From DASYAN01 sp036501345 (GTDB taxonomy: Bacteria; Chloroflexota; Ktedonobacteria; Ktedonobacterales; Ktedonobacteraceae), in NCBI GenBank assembly GCA_036501345.1, contig DASYAN010000198.1, forward strand, positions 1 to 5,658: DNA of 5,658 nucleotides, written 5' to 3'. Of the stretch, positions 1-5,658 are shown one piece after another. A program made the translations under genes and the position numbers. The notes under the pieces were generated by a model, which was not told the origin of the DNA, did no database searches, and worked only from the letters and a program-made list of their open reading frames with translations. Each line of letters opens with the position of its first letter. Position 1 is the stretch's first letter.

Positions 1-1
1 A

Positions 2-1369
2 TTGATGCGTGTAGCTGGTGCCTATTGGCGTGGCGACGAGCACCGTCCAATGCTACAGCGTATCTATGGGACTGCCTGGTCGAACCAGGAAGAGCTTGAT
101 CAGTACCTGTGGCGTCTGGAAGAGGCCCAAAAACGTGATCACCGCAAACTGGGACGCGAACTAAAGCTCTTCTTCTTCAGCGACGATGTCTGCGCTGGCG
201 TCCCGATGTTCCTGCCACGCGGTGAAACGATGCGGCACCTGATGGAAGATTATGTTCGCCAAACACAGGAGAAGTACGGCTACCAGCACGTATGGACTTC
301 GCACTTAGGTAAAGTCCGCTTATACAAAACATCTAAACACTGGTATACATACCGCGAGAATATGTTTCCAGTGATGCAAGGTGAGCAAGAACAGAGCGAA
401 GATGATGCTTGCGTGCTCAAGCCAATGAACTGCCCTCACCATATTGTGATGTATAAGTCGCAGATGCATAGCTATCGCGAGCTACCAGTACGCTATGCTG
501 AGTTTGCCACACTTTACCGTTATGAAAAAGCTGGTACATTAACGGGGCTGGCACGTGTACGCAGCCTCACGCAGGATGATGCCCACGTCTTCTTGCGCCC
601 TGATCAGATTCAGCAAGAATTCAACAATGCAGTCAACTTGATCCTCGAGACTTTTGAGACTTACGGCCTGACTGACTACCGCGTGCGCCTCTCATTACGC
701 GATCCGCAAAAAAAGGAGGATTACGTTGGACGCGACGAAGTATGGGAGACAGCAGAGACAGTCTTGCGTAGCGCAGTCGAAAGCAAGGGTCTTTCCTACG
801 AAGTCGGCATTGATGAAGCAGCCTTCTACGGCCCAAAGGTTGACTTCATGGTTCGTGACGCTCTAGGCCGTGAATGGCAATGTTCGACGGTCCAACTCGA
901 CTTCGTTCAGCCTGAGAACTTCGAAATAGAGTACATTGGTGAAGATGGGCAGGCACATCGTCCAGTGATGATTCACCGCGCTGTGACGGGCTCAACGGAG
1001 CGCTTCATGGCCATGCTGATCGAGCATTTTGCAGGTGCACTACCGGTCTGGCTCTCACCAGTACAGGTAACGATTATTCCGATCTCGGATCGTCACCACG
1101 AGTACGCTAGCAAAGTGCTAGAAACACTGAAAGCAGCTGGCATTCGCGCTGAGCTGGATACACGTAGCGAGCGCATGAATGCCAAGATTCGTGACGCCCA
1201 ATTACAAAAGATCCCGTATATGCTGGTCGTGGGCGATAAAGAGGCTACAGCAAATGCAGTTTCTGTTCGTCTGCGCACAAATGTAGATCTCAAGTCGATA
1301 CCACTTTCACAATTTGTTGAGCGCATCACAGAGATCGTCAATACAAAGAGCCGCGAACTGTGGCAGTAA
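2..1369 (+). CDS. thrS: Threonyl-tRNA synthetase, 5'-truncated by the window edge
   Basis: Class II aminoacyl-tRNA synthetase that charges tRNA-Thr with threonine in the cytoplasm. The visible 455 residues (counted from position 2) begin in the last part of the second additional (editing) domain, with AGAYWRGDE and then MLQRIYGTAW. The catalytic core follows: motif 1 around residues 65-85, motif 2 near YRYEKAG (R173), and motif 3 around HRAVTGSTERF (R334). The three zinc and threonine-binding ligands of the family are present: C144 in MNCPHH, H195 in DDAHVF and H325 in VMIHR. The anticodon-binding domain runs from about residue 352 to 450 and includes IPYMLVVGDKE. By comparison with the roughly 640-residue E. 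coli enzyme, some 190 N-terminal residues (TGS domain and most of the editing domain) lie upstream. The TTG/ATG codons at 2-7 are internal, not the real start. Nothing suggests a pseudogene. Confidence 0.97.
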   Translation: MMRVAGAYWRGDEHRPMLQRIYGTAWSNQEELDQYLWRLEEAQKRDHRKLGRELKLFFFSDDVCAGVPMFLPRGETMRHLMEDYVRQTQEKYGYQHVWTSHLGKVRLYKTSKHWYTYRENMFPVMQGEQEQSEDDACVLKPMNCPHHIVMYKSQMHSYRELPVRYAEFATLYRYEKAGTLTGLARVRSLTQDDAHVFLRPDQIQQEFNNAVNLILETFETYGLTDYRVRLSLRDPQKKEDYVGRDEVWETAETVLRSAVESKGLSYEVGIDEAAFYGPKVDFMVRDALGREWQCSTVQLDFVQPENFEIEYIGEDGQAHRPVMIHRAVTGSTERFMAMLIEHFAGALPVWLSPVQVTIIPISDRHHEYASKVLETLKAAGIRAELDTRSERMNAKIRDAQLQKIPYMLVVGDKEATANAVSVRLRTNVDLKSIPLSQFVERITEIVNTKSRELWQ

Positions 1370-1386
1370 CGACTTCTCATCTCATC

Positions 1387-1411
1387 CCCCACGGCTCTCG
1401 CCGTGGGGTTT
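1387..1411 (+). terminator. Intrinsic terminator after thrS
   Basis: A perfect 9-bp GC-rich stem, CCCCACGGC (1387-1395) with GCCGTGGGG (1400-1408), closes a TCTC tetraloop. It begins 17 nt after the thrS stop codon and is followed by TTTCTC. The stem is strong but the T-tract is short. It probably ends the thrS transcript and separates it from the kinase gene downstream. Confidence 0.8.
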
Positions 1412-1452
1412 CTCAGGCTACCACAAACGGCATTGCAAGTGAAACCTTCCTC

Positions 1453-1483
1453 TTTACAAGGCGTGTAACAGATATGCTATTTT
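1453..1483 (+). promoter_or_regulatory. Candidate promoter for the histidine kinase
   Basis: A TTTACA/TTACAA element (1453-1459) precedes TGCTATTTT (1475-1483), which reads as an extended -10 (TG, one base, TATTTT), with an 18-19 bp spacer. It lies just after the thrS terminator, where the kinase needs a promoter. Only four of six -10 bases match the consensus, so this is weak evidence by eye. If it is right, transcription would start near 1490, downstream of the TTG at 1482, and the kinase would have to start at a later codon. Confidence 0.25.
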
Positions 1484-2765
1484 GTCCATCGCAGGAAAGC
1501 TCTTAAATAGCCGTGTGCCTAGAGAATACGTAAAGAGGGAGAAAAACCTGCATCCTCACGAACAAGCTTACCAGACACCACATCGACAGCATAGAGAGGA
1601 TCATCGACACTCTGGCACGCACCTCCCTTGGTGGCGTTCTACTCTTGTCGGCTATCTCATCTGCCCGTTTCTCATTGGCATTGCGTCAGTCGCTGACATT
1701 GGTCTCCAATCGCTAGGGTTAAAGCTATACACTACCAGTGCTCCATTCTATCTCGCAAATGTAATAATTGCTTGGCTCTGGGGAATTGGGCCTGCATTGT
1801 TGGCAATTGCGCTTGGATTCTTTGCCTTGGATATCTTTGTCGTTCCTCCCTTTGGAGCGTTTACTTATAATGGTTGGAGCGATGCGGTGCTCTATCTCCC
1901 CTTTATCATCACGCAACTGTTTGTGATTTTGATCACGGCCCAGCGTGAAAAGGCCCGACACCAATCTTTTGCAGCGGAGCAAAGGGCACAAACTCATGCA
2001 CAGGAACTAGCAGATGCAAATCAAGCACTTGCCCAAAGCAATCACCATCTTGAGCAGTTGACTAGCCATCTGGAAGAGGTAAATCAACTCAAGGATTACT
2101 TTTTCTCACGGGCATCACACGAGTTAAAAACTCCAATTACCACTATACGAGGTCAAACACAACTTGTCTTGCGCCGTCTCGCCAGATCACCACAAGCAAA
2201 TTCTGAACAGTTGTCCTTGCCTACAGACCTGCAAAAGATCGAGTCACAAACATATCGTCTGCATGCATTAGTCGACGATCTTCTCGATATGAGCACTTTA
2301 AGTTCAGGAAAGATCCCTTTACGACTGACGCTGTGCAATCTTGGAAGTCTCTGTAGTGAAGTCATCGAGGACCAGCGTGCTCTCTCAGGTCGTCGTATTG
2401 AGTTAGAGCTTCCTTCTGAACCTGTAATACTCCAAGCCGATTGCCAGCGACTCACCCAGGTAATCATCAACTTAGTGACCAACGCAGTGAAATATTCACC
2501 GGAAAACGCTATGATCCTCATTCGCATCAGCCAGGAGTCTTCCCACATTATCCTCACGGTCCACAATGACGGTCCTGCAATACCTCAAGAGCAACAAGCA
2601 CATGTTTTTGATCCATTTTATCGTGCCCCAGGGCTCGAATACTCATCTATACAGGGGTGGGGATTGGGTCTCTCGATTAGTAAAGAAATCGTCGAGCGAC
2701 ACGGCGGACAGATTTGGGTTGAATCATCTGAGGGAAAAGGCACCACTTTTTTTCTACAATCGTAA
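1482..2765 (+). CDS. Membrane sensor histidine kinase (DUF4118-type membrane domain, HisKA, HATPase)
   Basis: Sensor kinase of a two-component system, anchored in the cytoplasmic membrane; signal and partner unknown. Numbering is from TTG 1482 (427 aa). A polar, His-rich N-terminus (1-50) is followed by four hydrophobic segments at about 53-75, 86-101, 102-122 and 134-153. They resemble the DUF4118 block of KdpD-like kinases, including a GxGPALLA...DIFVVPPFG stretch. A Q/A/E/H-rich coiled coil (about 155-205) leads to HisKA with the phospho-acceptor H213 in SHELKTP. The ATPase domain has an N box (N330, N334), a G1 box (D363-G364), an F box (FDPFYR, 376-381), a G2 box GWGLGLS (392-398) and a GKGTTF ending. 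All catalytic boxes are intact. No PAS, GAF or large outer sensor domain is present. There is no in-frame ATG before residue 270 and an in-frame stop lies at 1440-1442, so the start is TTG 1482, GTG 1515 or CTG 1548. The last has the best ribosome binding site. Confidence 0.93.
   Translation: MSIAGKLLNSRVPREYVKREKNLHPHEQAYQTPHRQHREDHRHSGTHLPWWRSTLVGYLICPFLIGIASVADIGLQSLGLKLYTTSAPFYLANVIIAWLWGIGPALLAIALGFFALDIFVVPPFGAFTYNGWSDAVLYLPFIITQLFVILITAQREKARHQSFAAEQRAQTHAQELADANQALAQSNHHLEQLTSHLEEVNQLKDYFFSRASHELKTPITTIRGQTQLVLRRLARSPQANSEQLSLPTDLQKIESQTYRLHALVDDLLDMSTLSSGKIPLRLTLCNLGSLCSEVIEDQRALSGRRIELELPSEPVILQADCQRLTQVIINLVTNAVKYSPENAMILIRISQESSHIILTVHNDGPAIPQEQQAHVFDPFYRAPGLEYSSIQGWGLGLSISKEIVERHGGQIWVESSEGKGTTFFLQS
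1535..1541 (+). promoter_or_regulatory. Ribosome binding site favouring a CTG start at 1548
   Basis: GAGGGAG, with GGAG at 1538-1541, sits 6 nt before the in-frame CTG at 1548-1550 (codon 23 counting from TTG 1482). The TTG at 1482 and the GTG at 1515 have only distant purine runs: AAGG 20 nt upstream and AGGA 18 nt upstream. Starting at CTG would leave the whole membrane domain intact. CTG starts are rare, so this remains a suggestion. Confidence 0.35.
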
Positions 2766-2793
2766 ACTTGGCTTGGCACACGCTCATTTTAAG

Positions 2794-2852
2794 AGACCGG
2801 AAAAGACGATTTCGTGTTTGCCTCATGCAAAGTTTACGGTTCTAGTTTTTTT
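2794..2852 (+). terminator. Possible composite terminator after the histidine kinase
   Basis: AGACCG (2794-2799) can pair with CGGTTCT (2837-2843) with one bulged T. The enclosed stretch holds two small hairpins: ACG/CGT at 2806-2815 and TTTGC/GCAAA at 2817-2831. A run of seven T follows at 2846-2852. The position, 28 nt after the kinase stop, and the T-run suit an intrinsic terminator. The outer stem is short and I could not calculate its stability. Confidence 0.35.
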
Positions 2853-2870
2853 GTGCAGCTTCCTTTGCAA

Positions 2871-2889
2871 ATAGTCAACCCTTGACTAT
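2871..2889 (-). terminator. Inverted repeat, likely terminator of the copper gene
   Basis: A perfect 8-bp inverted repeat, ATAGTCAA and TTGACTAT with a 3-nt loop, begins 7 nt past the TGA of the copper gene on the - strand. On that strand it is followed by TTGC, so the T-tract is poor and the stem is AT-rich. It is likely a weak terminator or a 3'-end stabilising hairpin. A protein-binding palindrome is also possible. Together with the preceding T-run it fills the 131-bp convergent gap. Confidence 0.4.
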
Positions 2890-2896
2890 CATAAGA

Positions 2897-4870
2897 TCAG
2901 TAAGGCGTAAAGAATTTTAACGTAGCTTCATGCAGCGTCGCATCTAACGTGCGTATCTCGATACGTAGCCCCCAATTGCCACCCATGCCTAGATCCCCAC
3001 TGCTACTAAAGTGACCTTTTCCATCTGGTTGCAGATTGACCACATCCGTTCCCATGTCCATATCAAGCATGGTCGTATAAAGCGATACGCCAATGCTGGA
3101 TGTTGGCACAGGTTTCCCCTTGCTATCAAAGACCGTAGCGGTAAAAGTATTGGTCCCAAAATGGTTCGGATCTATCTTGACCATCACCCGGAATTGCTGA
3201 TCGGCAGTCTCTACGGTCGTGGTAAATGGCTTAGATGGAGCACTCTGTGGTTGTGATGCAGGCTGGCTTATTGCCGTCGGCTGCAGAGTCCCAGAAAAGA
3301 CAGCAAGCAATCCCGTACAGAGCAGTACTGCAACACCCAAAGCAGGTTCCCAGCGCAAGATCTTGCTTAGTCTCTGTGTTCGCTGTGTGATACGCTCCTC
3401 CAGCTCTTTCACCTCAACAATTGGTGTCTGATTAGCTGGCTTATCTTTCTCTAAAGGTTGCGCGGCCTCGGTGGCATCCTGATAGATTTTGAAATCCTTT
3501 GCCAGCCGTGGACGCAAGAGCAGAACATGGATAGCACTGGTGACCAGCATGGCTCCAACAAGCAAGATTTTGATGACGAGTGCACGACCATAGGCGGTAG
3601 TAAAGAATTGGTCCCATGAAAGCAGGCGTGTGGCAGCATTCAATGGACCACTCAGCCCCATCAGGACCACTCCAGTAATCGCCAACGGCGAATAGCGCGG
3701 CAAGGTAGTCAGCAATGATGCCGTCTGTTGCTGCCATGGCTTGCTCTTCAAAATAGGCAGATAGATCACCGCAATGTACATCATGCCACCAACCCATAGA
3801 GATGCGGCCACCAGATGCAAGAAATCTCCCAGAACAGCATAGACCAGTACATTATTACTAGTAGCTGCGGCATGTCCAGATAGCGTTAGCGCAATTAGCA
3901 AAGCCAGCCCGAGGATGAAATTTCCCCAGGAAATGCTAGCAGTGATCCACTGCGAAGGCTGCTTGATCACCACAGTGGACACAATCAACAAAAGGGCCAC
4001 AAGAATGACAATCTGGCGCATGATCCAAAATGTGCCAAACTGGCCGTGGGCGACAAGACTGATGAGCAGTGACGGAGCAAAAGCTTGTCCCCACTGATCA
4101 CTTGTAAGCGTGAGTGCCTGCCCAACGAGTACACCGATATTGGCTAGCAAAATGAGCAGTAAGACCAACCACGAAAAGTGGCGATCGAAGCGCTGCTCTA
4201 GCTGTTGAAAGATTGCCTGCTGGTCCTGGTCCTCTGACTGAAGCTCCGAGCTCACAAATATACGCCAGAACTGTGCTCCAACCCAGAAAACCGCCCCCAA
4301 GTCAACAAGGGTAATCATGATGAAACTGAAAAGCGTCGGTCCATCAAGTTGACCACTGGAACCCCCACTGCCACTGAATGTTCCCTCTTGGGGAAGAGTT
4401 CCGTTAAAGGAAGGAATAGTTCCATTGGTAGCCGCAACGGTGAAGACCAAGGAGCCATCGAGAATGTGACCATCATCGGCTGATTGGGTTCGATAGAGGA
4501 CTACGTAGACAGCTGATGGCAGATTCGGCTTGAGCGAGACATCCATCTCCTTAGAATCAGTAGCCGAAACATGGGCATTGTCCTTATCTACATGAGTCTT
4601 GATATTTTTTTGCACATTAGCCGCACTGTTTGCTGCATTTACAACATAGGCGGTACTGAAGGTCGGGTTCAAGTCTTCGGTGAACCACATGCGAATCTGG
4701 TCTGGGGAAGCCGGGAGAATACTGTCCTTTGCCGGGTCAGAGCGTAGCAGAATGGCATGCGCATTAGCCTCTTGTGGGAACAAGAAAAATAACAAGAAAG
4801 CCAGGGAGAAAGCCATCAGCACCAACCGATGGATGATTGCCTTCCAGGATGTTTGTTTGCTACGCTTCAT
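2897..4870 (-). CDS. CopC-CopD fusion copper protein with C-terminal YtkA-like domain
   Basis: Probable copper-binding and copper-transport membrane protein of 657 aa, YcnJ-like in architecture. Residues 1-37 form a signal peptide with a basic start, a hydrophobic core (16-31) and an ANA cleavage site. Cleavage would expose H38, the N-terminal His that CopC proteins use to bind Cu(II). The other classical CopC ligands are visible in SADDGH (D133, H135). After a Gly/Ser linker (about 164-176) come about eight membrane helices, near 179-200, 233-253, 282-302, 313-331, 343-372, 394-411, 430-450 and 508-527. They carry CopD-type polar residues: H333 in SGHAAA, and D349, H352 and W359 before GGMM. 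A charged segment of about 55 residues (452-507) lies inside the cell. After a Pro/Ser/Gln linker, residues 550-657 resemble a YtkA-like beta domain with M601, M604, M606 and M629. Eight helices place both end domains outside. The ATG at 4870 gives a good signal peptide, but its ribosome site (AAGAG) is weak and close. Import versus resistance cannot be decided from sequence. Confidence 0.93.
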   Translation of the reverse strand: MKRSKQTSWKAIIHRLVLMAFSLAFLLFFLFPQEANAHAILLRSDPAKDSILPASPDQIRMWFTEDLNPTFSTAYVVNAANSAANVQKNIKTHVDKDNAHVSATDSKEMDVSLKPNLPSAVYVVLYRTQSADDGHILDGSLVFTVAATNGTIPSFNGTLPQEGTFSGSGGSSGQLDGPTLFSFIMITLVDLGAVFWVGAQFWRIFVSSELQSEDQDQQAIFQQLEQRFDRHFSWLVLLLILLANIGVLVGQALTLTSDQWGQAFAPSLLISLVAHGQFGTFWIMRQIVILVALLLIVSTVVIKQPSQWITASISWGNFILGLALLIALTLSGHAAATSNNVLVYAVLGDFLHLVAASLWVGGMMYIAVIYLPILKSKPWQQQTASLLTTLPRYSPLAITGVVLMGLSGPLNAATRLLSWDQFFTTAYGRALVIKILLVGAMLVTSAIHVLLLRPRLAKDFKIYQDATEAAQPLEKDKPANQTPIVEVKELEERITQRTQRLSKILRWEPALGVAVLLCTGLLAVFSGTLQPTAISQPASQPQSAPSKPFTTTVETADQQFRVMVKIDPNHFGTNTFTATVFDSKGKPVPTSSIGVSLYTTMLDMDMGTDVVNLQPDGKGHFSSSGDLGMGGNWGLRIEIRTLDATLHEATLKFFTPY

Positions 4871-4884
4871 ACGCTCTTACCCAA

Positions 4885-4919
4885 TCTTCTCAAAAAGTGA
4901 TATTTCTGCTCAAAATGTG
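4885..4919. repeat. 15-bp imperfect direct repeat between regulator and copper gene
   Basis: TCTTCTCAAAAAGTG (4885-4899) and TCTGCTCAAAATGTG (4905-4919) match at 13 of 15 bases and are 20 bp apart start to start, close to two helical turns. They nearly fill the 55-bp gap between the regulator stop and the copper gene start. A tandem operator or an internal promoter region is possible. The A-rich core means chance cannot be excluded. I see no convincing terminator in this gap. Confidence 0.4.
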
Positions 4920-4925
4920 GAGTGC

Positions 4926-5633
4926 TCACGGTTCTGTGTCAATCAGCCCATGACGAAGGGCAAAACGAACTAGATGTGTAATATCACGCAAACCAAGTTT
5001 CTCCATGACGTTCGCACGATGCGATTGCACTGTCTTGATACTGAGCGTTAAACGATCGGCAATAGCTTGATTGGTATACCCCTCGGCTACCAACGTGACT
5101 ATTTCAAGTTCGCGCGGCGTCAAGACCTTCAGCTCCTGCGCAAGATCTGATCCTTCCTCTGCCTGCGTCGGTGATAGTGAAGGTTGTGCCAGATAGGCAT
5201 GAACAAGGGCTTTTGCAAGTCCCGGGTAGAGGAAGATACCGCCCTGGGCTACTGCGCAGATAGCCGCTTGCAGTTCCGTTGGTGCAGCTTTCTTGACAAT
5301 GTATCCAGCAGCCCCCGCCCGCAAAGCCTGGAGAAAATAGCCCTCACTATCATGCATTGTCAACATTAGAACGTGCGTGGTTGGATTTTGGGCTCGAATA
5401 GTACGACAAGCTTCTAAGCCATCCATATCCGGCATGCTAATATCCATGACAACGACATTGGGAGCAAGATGATTCACTTGTGCGACAGCTTCTCGGCCAG
5501 TGCGTGCTTCTCCAATCACCTGAATCTCTGGCTGCAAACCCAATAGCAATGTAAGCCCTTGCCGAAGAAGATCATGATCATCAGCAAGCAGGACACGAAT
5601 TGGTTGGAGAGAGGATGCTGTCTTAGATACCAT
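4926..5633 (-). CDS. NarL/FixJ-family response regulator (REC + LuxR-type HTH)
   Basis: DNA-binding response regulator of a two-component system, 235 aa, a typical length. The receiver domain (about 12-128) has the acidic pair D18/D19 in LLADDH, the phospho-acceptor D64 in VVMDISMPDMDG, T92 in LTMHD and the conserved lysine K114 in GYIVKK. A linker of about 30 residues (140-168) leads to a LuxR-type helix-turn-helix (about 169-230) with LTPRELEIVTLVAEG and then a recognition helix in LSIKTVQSHRANVMEKL. All phosphorylation residues are present, so it should be switchable. The ATG at 5633 is supported by a strong GGAGGAG ribosome site 5 nt upstream. It lies 55 bp upstream of the copper gene on the same strand and probably shares its transcript, so the copper gene may be its target. 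That link is inference. Its usual partner would be a HisKA_3-type kinase, which is not in the window. Confidence 0.96.
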   Translation of the reverse strand: MVSKTASSLQPIRVLLADDHDLLRQGLTLLLGLQPEIQVIGEARTGREAVAQVNHLAPNVVVMDISMPDMDGLEACRTIRAQNPTTHVLMLTMHDSEGYFLQALRAGAAGYIVKKAAPTELQAAICAVAQGGIFLYPGLAKALVHAYLAQPSLSPTQAEEGSDLAQELKVLTPRELEIVTLVAEGYTNQAIADRLTLSIKTVQSHRANVMEKLGLRDITHLVRFALRHGLIDTEP

Positions 5634-5658
5634 CAGGTCTCCTCCATTCGTGGCAATA
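5633..5658 (-). CDS. Possible 3' end of an upstream gene overlapping the regulator start
   Basis: Reading from the right edge on the - strand, a frame open at the edge ends in LPRMEET and a TGA stop (5635-5633). The last base of the stop is the first base of the regulator's ATG (TGATG). Such overlaps are common between translationally coupled genes. The LPR ending is also compatible with the usual close of a kinase ATPase domain, so this could be the missing partner kinase. Only seven codons are visible. A chance open frame of this length is quite likely, so the call is tentative. Confidence 0.35.
5639..5645 (-). promoter_or_regulatory. Strong ribosome binding site of the response regulator
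   Basis: On the - strand GGAGGAG precedes the ATG at 5633-5631. The GGAGG core (5645-5641) has a 7-nt spacer. This fixes the regulator's start and is the best Shine-Dalgarno match in the window. Confidence 0.8.

Noticed and set aside
2..7. TTG/ATG at the left edge as a true start of thrS
   Set aside because: The sequence starts inside the conserved end of the editing domain, so the gene must continue to the left.
1093..1392. A 99-codon - strand frame antisense to the end of thrS
   Set aside because: It is antisense to the conserved anticodon-binding domain, has low-complexity Ser/Arg content and runs through the terminator hairpin.
1474..1506. A 10-codon ATG frame upstream of the kinase (possible leader peptide)
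   Set aside because: Its ATG overlaps the candidate -10 element, its AAGG site is 12 nt away, and the peptide has no run of regulatory codons. It is likely chance.
2566..2874. A 102-codon + strand frame overlapping the end of the kinase
   Set aside because: Two thirds of it lies inside the kinase's conserved ATPase domain in another frame, it shows no recognisable domain, and its tail crosses the terminator region.
3441..3797. A 118-codon - strand frame inside the copper gene
   Set aside because: It is a shifted-frame shadow of the CopD membrane region, whose own frame is clearly coding.
4871..4925. A sigma-70 promoter for the copper gene (TTGAGC on the - strand)
   Set aside because: No acceptable -10 hexamer lies at 16-18 bp, so only the direct repeat is reported.

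Overview
The window is ordinary bacterial chromosome with dense genes, moderate GC and short gaps. The style of the genes best fits Chloroflexota, probably the Ktedonobacteria. That placement rests on my memory of the histidine kinase's DUF4118 membrane block plus Q/H-rich coiled coil, and of long CopC-CopD-type fusions. It is an inference, not a database result.

Layout. (1) Positions 2-1369, + strand: the 3' three-quarters of thrS (threonyl-tRNA synthetase), cut by the left window edge and followed by a clear GC-rich hairpin terminator. (2) About 1482-2765, + strand: a membrane-bound HisKA/HATPase sensor histidine kinase with a four-helix DUF4118-type membrane domain. Its start codon is uncertain because no ATG is available. 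(3) Positions 2766-2896: a convergent intergenic gap with candidate terminators for both strands. (4) Positions 4870-2897, - strand: a 657-residue secreted and membrane copper-handling protein. It consists of a signal peptide, a CopC domain, an eight-helix CopD-type membrane domain and a C-terminal YtkA-like domain. (5) Positions 5633-4926, - strand: a NarL/FixJ-type response regulator, 55 bp upstream of the copper gene and probably in the same transcript. (6) The right edge holds what looks like the last seven codons plus stop of another - strand gene, whose TGA overlaps the regulator's ATG by one base (TGATG).

How the genes work together. The regulator and copper gene form a likely operon, possibly preceded by a kinase gene just outside the window. 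The kinase inside the window lies on the opposite strand and is HisKA-type. NarL-type regulators usually pair with HisKA_3-type kinases, so it is probably not the regulator's partner. The copper protein probably binds copper outside the membrane (CopC and perhaps YtkA) and moves it through, or presents it at, the CopD membrane domain.

I see no mobile element, CRISPR array, RNA gene or clearly undescribed system. The most distinctive small-scale signals are a 15-bp imperfect direct repeat with a 20-bp period between the regulator and copper gene, and the kinase's ATG-less start with a good ribosome binding site in front of a CTG.
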